39,063 nt of DNA, from the NCBI GenBank assembly GCA_016872915.1, contig VGYQ01000019.1, positions 1-39,063 of the forward strand, given 5' to 3'. A program made the translations under genes and the position numbers. The notes beneath the pieces are model-generated. The model saw only the letters and a program-made list of their open reading frames with translations, made no database searches and had not been told where the DNA came from. Within the stretch, counting starts at the first letter, position 1; each line of letters opens with the position of its first letter. This document shows, in pieces, positions 15,974 to 25,291 of the stretch. The DNA comes from Planctomycetota bacterium (GTDB lineage: Bacteria; Planctomycetota; Phycisphaerae; Phycisphaerales; SM1A02).

Positions 15974-16351
15974 ATGGCACGAGCACGCAAAGGCGCGGCA
16001 CGAACACAAGCCCGCCGCAAACTGCTGCGCGAAGCGCGCGGCTACTTCGGAACAAAGAGCAGACTGAAGCAACAGGCGAAGGTCGCGCTGATGCGCGCAG
16101 GGCGCAACGCGTGGATCCACCGCCGCCTCCGCCGCCGCGACTTCCGCAGTCTTTGGATCACGCGCATTACGGCAGCGTGCCGCATGCGCGGGATTCGCTA
16201 CAGCCAACTGATCGCCGCACTCGCCAACGCGAGCATCCTGCTGAACCGCAAGATGCTCAGTGAGATTGCGATCCATGACCCGGTGACCTTCGACACGCTC
16301 GCAGCCCATGTGAAGGGTGCGCAGCCGGTCGGAGGCGGATCCAAGAACTGA
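15974..16351 (+). CDS. rplT: Ribosomal protein bL20
   Basis: A 125-residue protein of normal length. Basic N-terminal text (RRKLLREARGYFGTKSRLKQ), AGRNAWIHRRLRRRDFRSLW and the C-terminal domain (YSQLIAALANASILLNRKML) identify bL20, an early assembly protein of the large subunit that in some bacteria represses its own operon. Its stop overlaps the start of the next gene (TGATG). Confidence 0.96.
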   Translation: MARARKGAARTQARRKLLREARGYFGTKSRLKQQAKVALMRAGRNAWIHRRLRRRDFRSLWITRITAACRMRGIRYSQLIAALANASILLNRKMLSEIAIHDPVTFDTLAAHVKGAQPVGGGSKN

Positions 16352-18450
16352 TGGCGTACGGGCTGCTGCTGCGGCCTGGTCGCATTTCATGGCTCGCGGG
16401 TGCGGCACTGCTTGCGGCGTTGGTTTGGTACGGCGGGACCGCAACACTTTCTGGTGAGAGCCGCGGCGCGGATGCCCTGCTCCGCGTGCTGATGCATCTT
16501 CCCTGCCCGGCCGCATGGATGCTGTCTGCACTCGGACTTGGTGTCGCGTGCGTCCGACTGCTCAGGCTCGGTGGTGTTCCGTGGCCCGTCGCGCTCGCGC
16601 TCGGTTGTGCCGCGCTGCTGACCATCGACTGTGCGGCTGGGACGCTCGGTGTCTTCTCGCACGCGCAGTCGCGGATCGCTTCGGCGGTGCTGCTCGTTCC
16701 TGGTTGTGTGCTGCTCTGGCGTTCGCTTGCACTGCAGCGACGCGGCGTCACCATGTGCCTTCGACTGCACACCGCCGATGCTGCGCCCGCGGGACTCTGG
16801 CTGGCATTCGCTTCGGCGCCGGCGCTCGCCGCGCTGCTGCTTGCCGCCGCTGGAGCGCCCGGCTGGATTTGGTCAACGGAGTTCGGCGGCTACGACGCCA
16901 TCAGCTACCACCTGCTGCTGCCACGCGAGTGGATCGCACTGGGCGGGATCGCAAGCCTGCCGCACAACATCTACTCCGCGCTTCCCTCGTTCATGGAAAG
17001 TGCGTTCATGCATCTCATGGCACTCCAGGGCGGTGCCACGGCGGGTGCGCTGGATGCACAAGTGCTGCACGCACTGTTCACCATCGCCGCGGCGTGCATG
17101 GTGAGCGAGATTGCTCGGCTGCTGCTTGGGCGCGAGCCGTGGACAGCGGCAGCACTGCTGCTTGGTGTGCCGTGGGTGATTGTGACTGGTTCGCTGGCAT
17201 ACGACGAGATGGCGATGCTGCTTTTGTTTGCCGCGCTGCTGTGGGGAGTGCTGTTTGCATGGGAGGAACGCCCCTCGCGTTCGTGGACGCTGGCACTGGC
17301 GCTGCTCGCCGCGGCTGCGATTGGCGTGAAGATGACCGCTGCGCTCTTCGTCGTTGCACCTGCTGCGCTGCTCTGGCTGTGGCGAGCCTTGCGATCGCAG
17401 CGCGGTATGGATCGCCGTGCAGGACAGCTGGTCGTGAGCATGTGCCTCGCTGCCTTTGTCGGCACTCTGGTGCTGTCGCCGTGGTGGCTTCGGACTGCGG
17501 CCGCGACAGGGTCGCCGGTGTTCCCTGCAATGGGCGATGGCGGTCTTGGTGAAGCACGCGCTCAGGTCTTTCATGCTGCGCATGGAGCGCTTCCGTCTGC
17601 CGACTGGCTCCGCGCGCTGTGGAGTGAGTTCCTCGCGGCTGGTCTTGGCCGTCCGCCCGAGGGCAGCGCGCCTGGCGCTGGTGCACCGTGGCGTCCGTTC
17701 TGGTCCGTGCTGCCGTGGATGGGCACCGCTTGCGCATGCGTGCTTCTTGCATGCGCAGAGTTTCGGCGCCGGGCATTTCTTTTATGCGTCGTGCTGTGTG
17801 TGCAGGTGGCGCTCTGGCTCCTGCTGACGCATGCCAAGGGACGTTTCCTGCTGCCCACTGCGGTGCCGCTGGTGCTGCTTGTCTCGATGGCTTTCTCGCT
17901 TGCGCTGCCGCGCGCGCAAACACTGGCGCAGCGCGCCGTGCTGTGTGTGCTGCTTGCCGCATGGTGCGCGCAGCCACTCTGGTGTTACGTGGTGGACGGC
18001 CCACGGATCGAGATCGATGTGGGCGGAAGGAAGGAAGGGCGATTGGTTGCTGCGGAGGGCATCGGAATCGAGAAGCTCTTCAGCGGCGAGGTCGGCGAGG
18101 AATCGCTTCCCTTTGCACTGCGGGTGCTGCCAGCCAATTCGCGCGTCGTCACGCTCGGTGCGAATGCCGTGTTCTGGTGGCCCACCGTGCCAACCTACGC
18201 GTCGGTGTGGAATGAGCATCCACTGATCCCCACATTGGAGGCGACCGAGTCGGGGACGGCCGCCACGCGTGCGGCAATGCGTGCACGCGGCTGGACGCAT
18301 GTAGTGATCGACGAGGTCATGCTGAATGTCTGGCGACGTGCAGGCTGGTTGGATCCACGCATTACCCCCGAGCGCGTGCGCACCCTGTGTCTGTCGCTGA
18401 AACCCGTGCGCATCGAGCCAGGCGGATCGCTCTTTGAGGTGACCGATTGA
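16351..18450 (+). CDS. Polytopic membrane protein, possible GT-C type glycosyltransferase
   Basis: A 699-residue protein with about a dozen or more hydrophobic helices and a soluble C-terminal part. A loop after the early helices has an acidic pair and a conserved-looking stretch (TEFGGYDAISYHLLLPREW, then LPHNIYSALPSFMESAFMH). This layout resembles ArnT/PMT-like GT-C glycosyltransferases that use polyprenyl-linked sugars, but the match is general and I do not recognise the family with certainty. The start overlaps the rplT stop (TGATG), so it may be co-translated with a ribosomal operon, an odd partner for an envelope enzyme. Confidence 0.65.
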   Translation: MAYGLLLRPGRISWLAGAALLAALVWYGGTATLSGESRGADALLRVLMHLPCPAAWMLSALGLGVACVRLLRLGGVPWPVALALGCAALLTIDCAAGTLGVFSHAQSRIASAVLLVPGCVLLWRSLALQRRGVTMCLRLHTADAAPAGLWLAFASAPALAALLLAAAGAPGWIWSTEFGGYDAISYHLLLPREWIALGGIASLPHNIYSALPSFMESAFMHLMALQGGATAGALDAQVLHALFTIAAACMVSEIARLLLGREPWTAAALLLGVPWVIVTGSLAYDEMAMLLLFAALLWGVLFAWEERPSRSWTLALALLAAAAIGVKMTAALFVVAPAALLWLWRALRSQRGMDRRAGQLVVSMCLAAFVGTLVLSPWWLRTAAATGSPVFPAMGDGGLGEARAQVFHAAHGALPSADWLRALWSEFLAAGLGRPPEGSAPGAGAPWRPFWSVLPWMGTACACVLLACAEFRRRAFLLCVVLCVQVALWLLLTHAKGRFLLPTAVPLVLLVSMAFSLALPRAQTLAQRAVLCVLLAAWCAQPLWCYVVDGPRIEIDVGGRKEGRLVAAEGIGIEKLFSGEVGEESLPFALRVLPANSRVVTLGANAVFWWPTVPTYASVWNEHPLIPTLEATESGTAATRAAMRARGWTHVVIDEVMLNVWRRAGWLDPRITPERVRTLCLSLKPVRIEPGGSLFEVTD

Positions 18451-18481
18451 CGCGTAGGCCGAATCCGATGACGATGCACCA

Positions 18482-19486
18482 GTGCGCGTAGTGCCCACCC
18501 ATTTCATGTGCCCTTCCGGAGCTGTGATCTGCACGGCAGTCGCCTGTGCCCCGCTGCTTCTGACGGGCTGCGCATCCACTCAGCAGTCGACCGAGTTGCG
18601 AAGCGTCTCGACTGAACCGACATCGACCGCCATCTCGTCTGCAGACGCGAGCGCGCGCCCTGCAGCCATGCTCGCCGGCGAAGGGATCGCATGGGAGGAA
18701 CTGCGCGCGCGGCTTCTCGAGAGCGCGGGCGGGCAGGCGCTTGAGGAACTGGTCCTTGAAGCGGCGCTGCGGAGCGAACTTCGGGCACAGGGGTTGGTGG
18801 TGGATGATGCGGCCGTGGAACGCGAGTCGCAGATCGCGCTCGATGCGCTCGCGCCCGATCCTGCGCGCGCTGCGCAGCTGCTCCAGGCGCTGCGTGATGC
18901 GCAGTCGCTTGGTCCCGTGCGTTGGCGCGCGCTCTTGTGGCGCAACGCTGCTCTCCGTGCACTCGCACAGCGAGAGGTGCGGCTGAGCGAGGAGGCAGTT
19001 CGGCAGGCGTTCGATGCGGCGCATGGTGTTCGGCGGGTGTGCCGAATCATTGTCGTTCCCGACATGCCCTCGGCGGAGCGCGTGCAGGGTCGGCTCGCCG
19101 CCGGCGATCCATTCGGCGAGATTGCATTCGTGGAGTCGAACGATGCGAGCGCTGCGCGAGGCGGACTGCTGCCACCCATCTCCAAAAGCGATCCATCGTT
19201 TCCCGCATCCTTCCGCGAGGTCCTGTTTGCGACGGAGATCGGAGGGCGTTCCCATCCGGTCCTGCTCGAGGGTGGCTACGCGATTTTGGAGGTGCGCTCG
19301 GAGGTGCCGTCCGATGGCAGCGACCCCGTTGCGACACGCGCTGCGGATGAACGCGCTGCACGGCGCGCCCTCGAACGTGTAGAGATGGACCGCCTCGCCC
19401 GAATGCTGCTTCGCCGCTCGAAGCCAACCATATTCGATGACGCGCTGCAGGAGAGTTGGCGGATGCGTCCCCGCACGCAGGAGTGA
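18482..19486 (+). CDS. Parvulin-like (SurA/PrsA type) lipoprotein
   Basis: A 334-residue lipoprotein: a hydrophobic signal ending in LLLTGC gives a lipidated Cys at 30. A helical region (about 60-180) is followed by a parvulin-type PPIase region: VRRVCRIIVVPD, then AGDPFGEIAFVESNDASAARGG, then FREVLFATEIGGRSHPV. Such proteins act as foldases for exported proteins. The GTG at 18482 supplies an Arg in the n-region; the next in-frame ATG (18506) would leave the signal without a positive charge. It lies 31 bp after the membrane protein gene and converges with the lptF/G operon. Confidence 0.78.
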   Translation: MRVVPTHFMCPSGAVICTAVACAPLLLTGCASTQQSTELRSVSTEPTSTAISSADASARPAAMLAGEGIAWEELRARLLESAGGQALEELVLEAALRSELRAQGLVVDDAAVERESQIALDALAPDPARAAQLLQALRDAQSLGPVRWRALLWRNAALRALAQREVRLSEEAVRQAFDAAHGVRRVCRIIVVPDMPSAERVQGRLAAGDPFGEIAFVESNDASAARGGLLPPISKSDPSFPASFREVLFATEIGGRSHPVLLEGGYAILEVRSEVPSDGSDPVATRAADERAARRALERVEMDRLARMLLRRSKPTIFDDALQESWRMRPRTQE

Positions 19487-19519
19487 GTGAGGCCTGCACG
19501 CGACCGCAGGAGAGGCGAC

Positions 19520-20653
19520 TCAGGTCTTGATCGTCGCGAAGCGCCAGGCCGCGATTGGCAGCAGTGCGATCACCGGCATGAGCACACCAACGGTGGGCGT
19601 CACCGCACCGACTGGCAGCGCGATGAAGATCATCGCCGTCAGCAGCAGCGGCAATCCGATACCCGCGCACAGAACGGCTTGCCCCAAGATGGGCCTCGGC
19701 TCTCGCATCGCGAAGAATGGCAGCGAGATCACGAGGACGAGCAGCGCAATAGCGAGCGATGAAAACCGTCCGACGGCGATGCGGCGCAGTGCGGATTGGT
19801 CGAAGGTTCCAGCCTCGAGCAGTTCACCAATCTGGCGCAGCGACAGCATGTGAGCTTGCAACATGTTCCTTCGCAAGGAGAGCGTGGTGGGATCGAGATC
19901 CGTCTTCAGGAACTCCGCAGGTCGCCGCTCAATCACGCGGGCTCGCGCCGACGTGGGTGAATCGCCGGGCCGGGCAGTCGTCGACTCAACGCCTTTCTCG
20001 AGGACCCAGCCCCCCCGCTCTGCGGACCAAGTCCCGCGCGGAGCTTCGATGCGTGCCCGCACCGCACCACCTTCGCGCACGATGGCATAGATGCCGACGA
20101 GCGACTGCGTGGCTGGATCGAAACGAGCTGCGTGGATGAGTGTGCCCGAGGCATCTGGCGCAAGCGGGAGTGCCCAGGATGCACTCACACCAGTGACAAG
20201 TTCCGAGTGCTCCATCAGGAGCCGGGTCGCCAGCCGCGGCAACATGACTTCCTGGTTCGCCAGCTGGAGTCCGCACAGCACCAACATGCCAAGGAGGAAA
20301 GGCCATGTGATCTTCTGCATCGATATCCCGGCTGCGAGCAACGCGACGAACTCGCGGTGACGAAGCATCGCGGACGCAGTGAATCCCATCGCGCCGAGTG
20401 CGACGAGCGGCATCATGTACTGATAAAACTGAAAGACGCGCGGAGAGTGAAACTCAACGACCAACTTGAGCGTGGGGAGAAATCCAGCGCGCCCCGTGCC
20501 GCCCGCGGCAGTCAGCAGTCGCGTGGCCGCATCGACGAAAACCTCCCACTGAATGAGGACATCGATGGACACGGCGAAAACGAAGAGAAGCGCAAAGAGC
20601 AACCAGAAGTTGCCGAGAAATCGAAACATGATGAAGCGGGTGAGGATTCGCAT
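19520..20653 (-). CDS. LptF/LptG family permease (second of pair)
   Basis: A 377-residue YjgP/YjgQ-type permease: three N-terminal helices (FLGNFWLLFALLFVFAVSID, YMMPLVALGAMGFTASAML), a periplasmic beta domain (about 130-270) and three C-terminal helices ending in VLMPVIALLPIAAWRF. LptF and LptG form the inner-membrane part of the LPS extractor driven by LptB. It starts 15 bp after the upstream permease. Which of the two is F and which is G cannot be settled by eye. A run of seven C (20010-20016) lies in the gene. Confidence 0.88.
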   Translation of the reverse strand: MRILTRFIMFRFLGNFWLLFALLFVFAVSIDVLIQWEVFVDAATRLLTAAGGTGRAGFLPTLKLVVEFHSPRVFQFYQYMMPLVALGAMGFTASAMLRHREFVALLAAGISMQKITWPFLLGMLVLCGLQLANQEVMLPRLATRLLMEHSELVTGVSASWALPLAPDASGTLIHAARFDPATQSLVGIYAIVREGGAVRARIEAPRGTWSAERGGWVLEKGVESTTARPGDSPTSARARVIERRPAEFLKTDLDPTTLSLRRNMLQAHMLSLRQIGELLEAGTFDQSALRRIAVGRFSSLAIALLVLVISLPFFAMREPRPILGQAVLCAGIGLPLLLTAMIFIALPVGAVTPTVGVLMPVIALLPIAAWRFATIKT

Positions 20654-20667
20654 GGATCATCCGCGCG

Positions 20668-22305
20668 TCAGTGGCGCGCCATCCTCCGCCCCACCCACAC
20701 GATCATCACGAGCAGCGCCAGATTCCCAGCCCACATCACACTCAAGCCAGAGAACAGCTTGCCTTGCCGAAGGATCGACTGCCCCGATGCGATCAGCAGC
20801 ACATTGGCGATCGACGGAATGAACGCGAGCAGAAAGATCGTCAAGGGGAGGCTGTGCTTCTTCCAGATCGCCAACATCGATCCAAGCAGCAGCATCAGCA
20901 GCACACTGACAGGCTGCGCACATCGCATCCAAATGTGCGAGAGTGCTTCGTAATACGTCCCTTTCAGCGCACGCTCTATGACAAAGACCACGGTATTGGC
21001 AGCTTGCGCGTACTGCGCCAGCGGCGGCTCCTTTGCTTGCGAGAGGGAACGCGCCAGGGCCAGCGCATCAAGAACCGTCGGCTCAGGCACACCATCGGCA
21101 ACGGAGACACCGGCAATCTCAGGGGGCCAACCCACCGCGCGGTCACTACCGCCACGGATATCGCGCGCACTTGGCTCCAGCAGCACCAAATCAAGCCGAG
21201 CAGGTCCGCCGCCGAACTGCCCGCCTGACTTGGTTGCCACGAGCGACGCGCCCACTGCCGACGCTTCACGCACCGGCTGGTCGCCCTCGAACTCGGTCAC
21301 TGCAATGCGCTTCAGCGGCGCACGTGGCACGAGCCCCTTGCCACCCAGTTGCGCATCGCGAATCTCATAGCGCCGGCCGGCATCACCACTCTCGAGGATC
21401 GCGACTCCGTTGGCCTGCAACTGCCGTTCCATGCGCTGCATCATCAGCCCCGGAAGAATCGGCGGCTCGTAGGCGCGGCGTTCCACCTGTGGCAGTGCGC
21501 CGCGGCTCGGCTCGCGAAGCACTTCAATCAGTTCGCTCCAAGGCAGAAACTTCGGGCTGCGTTCCCAGCCGACATCGAGCACGATCGGCATCGGCTCGAC
21601 CAGCGGCGATGCGGCGACCGCCGACTCACCGGGGCGCACGATCAACGTGTCGCGGAAAGCGACTTTGATGACCAGATCCGCGCCGCGGCCGTACAAATCC
21701 GCAGAGCCGGCAGCTGCGACAAATTCGCTGCCGACCTTCCCGCCACGCAGCATCTCGAGCGCAACAACACCTTCCATGCGGACTCGCCGCACACCTTCCG
21801 AGGAGCGGGAATCGTCGAGTGCGATGCGGTCCGCTGAAATCAGGTAGTTGCCCATCTCGAACGGCTCACCCGATCGGATGGTGCTCACGAAGACCTGCGA
21901 CGCATCCTCGGTGATCACGTCACTCATGTAGCCAAGAAAGCGCGGAATGGTCGTCTGAACGAGCACAAACATGAAAAGCGCGAGCCCCAATCCGAGCGCG
22001 ATCTGCGGCAGCAGGATGGTGCGGTACGGCAGTCCACTCACTGACATCGCCTGTACTTCGTTGTCCGACGCGAATCGATGCGTCACGATCGTGCCCGCAA
22101 ACCCGACTGCGAAGGGCAACGCGTATTGCAGCATTGGCACCATCGCCAGCACGATGTACTTGGCGATGCCACCCGGGCCAAGCAGATTGCCCGCGAGCGG
22201 CTTGATCACCGCGCCAAAGGCGACGACTGTCACGATCACAGCAGTCGTCAGCAGAATGACCTTGCCGAGTTCGGCGCTGAGGTGCCGAAAAAGGATCCAC
22301 GGCAT
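20668..22305 (-). CDS. LptF/LptG family permease (first of pair), enlarged periplasmic domain
   Basis: A 545-residue LptF/LptG permease. The N-terminal helices (VILLTTAVIVTVVAFGAVIK, YALPFAVGFAGTIVTHRF with ASDNEVQAMSVSGLPY) and the C-terminal helices (PVSVLLMLLLGSMLAIWKKH, LALLVMIVWVGRRMARH) are canonical. It is about 180 residues longer than Escherichia coli LptF or LptG, mostly in the periplasmic middle part, which contains Ala/Gly-rich stretches. It starts 18 bp after the response regulator gene, without its own -10-like element, so the three genes look like one operon. Confidence 0.88.
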   Translation of the reverse strand: MPWILFRHLSAELGKVILLTTAVIVTVVAFGAVIKPLAGNLLGPGGIAKYIVLAMVPMLQYALPFAVGFAGTIVTHRFASDNEVQAMSVSGLPYRTILLPQIALGLGLALFMFVLVQTTIPRFLGYMSDVITEDASQVFVSTIRSGEPFEMGNYLISADRIALDDSRSSEGVRRVRMEGVVALEMLRGGKVGSEFVAAAGSADLYGRGADLVIKVAFRDTLIVRPGESAVAASPLVEPMPIVLDVGWERSPKFLPWSELIEVLREPSRGALPQVERRAYEPPILPGLMMQRMERQLQANGVAILESGDAGRRYEIRDAQLGGKGLVPRAPLKRIAVTEFEGDQPVREASAVGASLVATKSGGQFGGGPARLDLVLLEPSARDIRGGSDRAVGWPPEIAGVSVADGVPEPTVLDALALARSLSQAKEPPLAQYAQAANTVVFVIERALKGTYYEALSHIWMRCAQPVSVLLMLLLGSMLAIWKKHSLPLTIFLLAFIPSIANVLLIASGQSILRQGKLFSGLSVMWAGNLALLVMIVWVGRRMARH

Positions 22306-22323
22306 ACGAGGGCGGACATGCGC

Positions 22324-23697
22324 TCAGCGCAGCCCGTACTCCTTCAGTTTGCGGTAGAGGGTGCGTTCACCGATTCCAAGCATCTGTGCTGCAAGCTCCC
22401 TGTTGTTCTCGGCAAGCGCCAGCGTCTGACGGATCGTTTCCTTTTCCAGCCTCTCGAGGTTGCGCCCCGCGAGACTGCCACCGCCCTCTGGCGCGCTCCC
22501 GTCGCTGCATACCTCTGCAGGAACGTCCTGCGCATCGATCACGGCCCCTGACTGCCCAACCAGCATGCGGTGAACGGCGTTCACCAGCTCGCGCACATTG
22601 CCCGGCCAGTGGTACGAGACCAGGCGCAGCATGGCCGACTCGCTGATGGATGGGATCGGACGCTCCAGTTCACGTGCGAACTTGCCCACCGCATGGCGCA
22701 CCAGCAGCGGAATGTCCTCGCGTCGCTCGCGCAGCGGCGGAATCGAGATTTCCACGCCGCGCAGGCGGTAGAAAAGGTCCTCTCGGAACTGCCCTTGCTT
22801 GGACGCCGCCTTCAGGTCACGGTTGGTGGCGCTGACGAAGCGGACATCCACCCGCTTTGCATCGTTGGCCCCAAGCCGCACGATCTCCCCCTTTTCAAGA
22901 ACGCGCAGAAGCTTCGGCTGCATCGACAGCGGCATGTCGCCAATCTCATCCAGAAAGACCGTCCCGCGGTCGCCGTACTCGAAAACGCCCTCTCGGTCTC
23001 GGTCGGCCCCAGTGAACGCACCCCGCACGTGACCGAAGAGCTGGTCCTCAAGCAGGCTCTCTGCTTGCCCGGCCGCGTTGAAAGGGACAAACCGCCGCTC
23101 TCGGCGCTTCGAGTGAAGGTGAATGGCGTGGGCGACCAGTTCCTTGCCCGTTCCGCTCTCACCCGTGATGAGGACCGGGATGTTCGTCGGCGCGACTTGG
23201 CGGATCGATTGAATCACCTGGCGGATGGCGGCAGAATCGCCGATGATCCCCTCAAAGCCATAGGCAGCATCGACTTGCCCGCGGAGCGCTACGTTCTGAT
23301 GGCGCAGGAGGACCGACTCCGCGGCCCGCTGCACCACATGACGAAGCAGCACCACATCGAGGGGCTTCTCGATGAAGTCATACGCGCCGCCCCGGAGTGC
23401 CTCCTTTGCCGTTGCCACATCTCCGTGGGCAGTCACCATGATGGCCGCCGCCCCCTGCTGCAGCGACCCGACCATTTCCAGCACTTCCAGCCCCGATCGT
23501 TCGGTCTCCATCACAAGGTCTGTGACGATGACATCGAAGTTGCCATGCCGCAGCTCGTCTTCCGCCGCCTTTCGGCTGTGCACCACGGTGCAGACATGGC
23601 CTGGCTTGCGCAGCGCCTCCGCCATGATTTCGGCGTGTTCCTTCTCGTCGTCCACGATCAGGACCTGCGCGCGGACAGCCTCTGATCCTCCTGCCAT
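22324..23697 (-). CDS. NtrC-family sigma54-dependent response regulator
   Basis: A 457-residue protein with a receiver domain (phosphorylatable Asp60, Lys111), an AAA+ domain (Walker A GESGTGKE at 179-186, sigma54-contact loop GAFTGA at 226-231, FLDEIGDMP) and a Fis-type helix-turn-helix at the end (ELAAQMLGIGERTLYRKLKE). It activates sigma54 promoters when phosphorylated. No histidine kinase gene is adjacent. The same frame is open far upstream, but that part is antisense to murC; the ATG at 23697 starts a normal receiver domain and has TACACT 6 nt before it. Confidence 0.93.
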   Translation of the reverse strand: MAGGSEAVRAQVLIVDDEKEHAEIMAEALRKPGHVCTVVHSRKAAEDELRHGNFDVIVTDLVMETERSGLEVLEMVGSLQQGAAAIMVTAHGDVATAKEALRGGAYDFIEKPLDVVLLRHVVQRAAESVLLRHQNVALRGQVDAAYGFEGIIGDSAAIRQVIQSIRQVAPTNIPVLITGESGTGKELVAHAIHLHSKRRERRFVPFNAAGQAESLLEDQLFGHVRGAFTGADRDREGVFEYGDRGTVFLDEIGDMPLSMQPKLLRVLEKGEIVRLGANDAKRVDVRFVSATNRDLKAASKQGQFREDLFYRLRGVEISIPPLRERREDIPLLVRHAVGKFARELERPIPSISESAMLRLVSYHWPGNVRELVNAVHRMLVGQSGAVIDAQDVPAEVCSDGSAPEGGGSLAGRNLERLEKETIRQTLALAENNRELAAQMLGIGERTLYRKLKEYGLR

Positions 23698-23703
23698 GCC
23701 CCG

Positions 23704-23709
23704 AGTGTA
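23704..23709 (-). promoter_or_regulatory. -10-like element of the response regulator-lptFG operon
   Basis: TACACT on the minus strand, 6 nt before the ATG at 23697, would place the first transcribed base at or next to the start codon. Confidence 0.45.
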
Positions 23710-23771
23710 CGGCGCACCGCGCGTCGCGACGGGTCTCAGGGAATTCCAAGCCGACCTACGCCGTATGCCGA

Positions 23772-23777
23772 TATTCT
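23772..23777 (+). promoter_or_regulatory. -10-like element of the murC operon
   Basis: TATTCT, 7 nt before the murC ATG; no Shine-Dalgarno site is present in front of this gene. Confidence 0.45.
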
Positions 23778-23784
23778 TCTCACC

Positions 23785-25287
23785 ATGAACACGCGCAAGG
23801 ATGCGGCGGTTTTTGGCGGTCGTCGCGTGCACTTCATTGGCATCGGCGGCTGCGGCACCAGCGGACTTGCGCGCATGATGCGCTCCCGCGGTGCATTCAT
23901 CACCGGCAGCGACGAGGAGGCGAGCGACGTCACGCGAGCGCTTTGCGTCGACGGCATCGAGGTCGAGGTGGGCCCCCCCGCTGCATCGGTCCCACCTGGG
24001 ACAGACCTTGTTGTGTTCTCTGCAGCCGTTCAAGAGAGCAACCCGCAACTCGCCGCTGCACGCAGCGCAGGGATCGAGTGCCTCAACTACGCGCAGGCGC
24101 TCGGCGTCGCGCAGTCTGGACGCACCGCAGTCTCCATCGCAGGAACGCACGGCAAGAGCACCACGACCGCTCTGCTGAGCCACTTGCTGATCGAGGCAGG
24201 ACTTGATCCGTCGGTGATCGTCGGCGCGCACTGCCCACAGTTTGGTGGCGGCACCAGAACAGGATCGGAGCGGATTCCAGCCGGCGCACTCGCGGGCGAG
24301 CCCGGGATCTTCGTCGCGGAAGCATGCGAGTTCAACCGTTCGTTCCACTCGCACCGGCCCACGCTCGCGCTGATCAACAACGTCGAAGAGGATCATCTTG
24401 ACTGCTACGGTTCGCTCGATGAAATCGTGAAGTCTTTCCGTGCGTTCGCGGGACTTCTTCCCGAGGCCGATTGCGGCGGGAAGTTGCTCATCGCGCATGA
24501 GGGGGCGCACCGTCGTGCCGTGGCGAGCGGGCTTGCGTGCGCTGTCCAGACGTTCGGATGGTCGCCCTCGGCCGACTACCGAGTGGAGTTCATTCCCGGC
24601 ACGAATGAGGGCGCGCTGTACCAAGCCGATGCATGCCTGGTGTCGTGGCGGGGGCACTTGATCGGCGAACACAACGCATTGAACGCCGCCGCTGCGGCGA
24701 TTCTTGCTTCTTGGCTCGGCGCTTCGTGGCGGGATATTCAACGCGGCCTGGAATCCTTCGCGGGCATTGACCGCCGCATGCAGAAGATCGGCGACTGCGA
24801 ATCGCCAAACGGCGCGCGTTTCACGGTCTTCGACGATTACGGCCACCATCCGACGGAGTGCGAGCGCACCCTCGCAGCGCTCCGCAGTGCGCATGATCCA
24901 CGGCGACTGATCTGCGTTTTCCAACCACATCAGCACAGCCGCACGCGCTTTCTTCTGGAACAGTTTGCGCAGAGCTTCGGGCGCGCGGATCTTGTCATCG
25001 TGCCGCCGATCTATTTCGTGCGCGACAGCGAAATCGAACGCACGCGCGTCTGCAGCGAGGATTTGGTGCAGCGACTCGTGGCGCGTGGCACGGAGGCGAT
25101 GGCGATCGAGGACTTTGGCGCGATCACGGATCGCATCACAGCCGATGCGCGCGATGGTGATCTCGTGGTTGTCATGGGAGCCGGGCCCGTCTGGAAAATC
25201 GCGCACGAATTGGTGCGCCGATACGGCACAGCCTCACGCGCTGCCGCGACCTGCCCGCCGCGTGCCGCAGCCAGCCCGACCGAGTGA
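23785..25287 (+). CDS. murC: UDP-N-acetylmuramate--L-alanine ligase
   Basis: A 500-residue Mur ligase. The N-terminal Rossmann part (HFIGIGGCGTSGLARMM) binds UDP-MurNAc, SIAGTHGKSTTTALL is the ATP P-loop, NNVEEDHLDCYGS is the central domain motif, and FDDYGHHPTE plus FQPHQHSRT mark the C-terminal domain. MurC adds the first amino acid of the peptidoglycan stem peptide in the cytoplasm. It is the first gene of a murC-murB-ddl-ftsQ-like run with gaps of 4 and 3 bp and then overlaps. Confidence 0.96.
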   Translation: MNTRKDAAVFGGRRVHFIGIGGCGTSGLARMMRSRGAFITGSDEEASDVTRALCVDGIEVEVGPPAASVPPGTDLVVFSAAVQESNPQLAAARSAGIECLNYAQALGVAQSGRTAVSIAGTHGKSTTTALLSHLLIEAGLDPSVIVGAHCPQFGGGTRTGSERIPAGALAGEPGIFVAEACEFNRSFHSHRPTLALINNVEEDHLDCYGSLDEIVKSFRAFAGLLPEADCGGKLLIAHEGAHRRAVASGLACAVQTFGWSPSADYRVEFIPGTNEGALYQADACLVSWRGHLIGEHNALNAAAAAILASWLGASWRDIQRGLESFAGIDRRMQKIGDCESPNGARFTVFDDYGHHPTECERTLAALRSAHDPRRLICVFQPHQHSRTRFLLEQFAQSFGRADLVIVPPIYFVRDSEIERTRVCSEDLVQRLVARGTEAMAIEDFGAITDRITADARDGDLVVVMGAGPVWKIAHELVRRYGTASRAAATCPPRAAASPTE

Positions 25288-25291
25288 TGCC

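Noticed and set aside
23698-25206. Minus-strand open frame of about 500 codons upstream of and continuous with the response regulator
   Set aside because: It is antisense to murC, whose family motifs are unambiguous. The frame is Arg/Ala/Cys-rich as expected from the reverse of a GC-rich gene, and the receiver domain starts cleanly at 23697.
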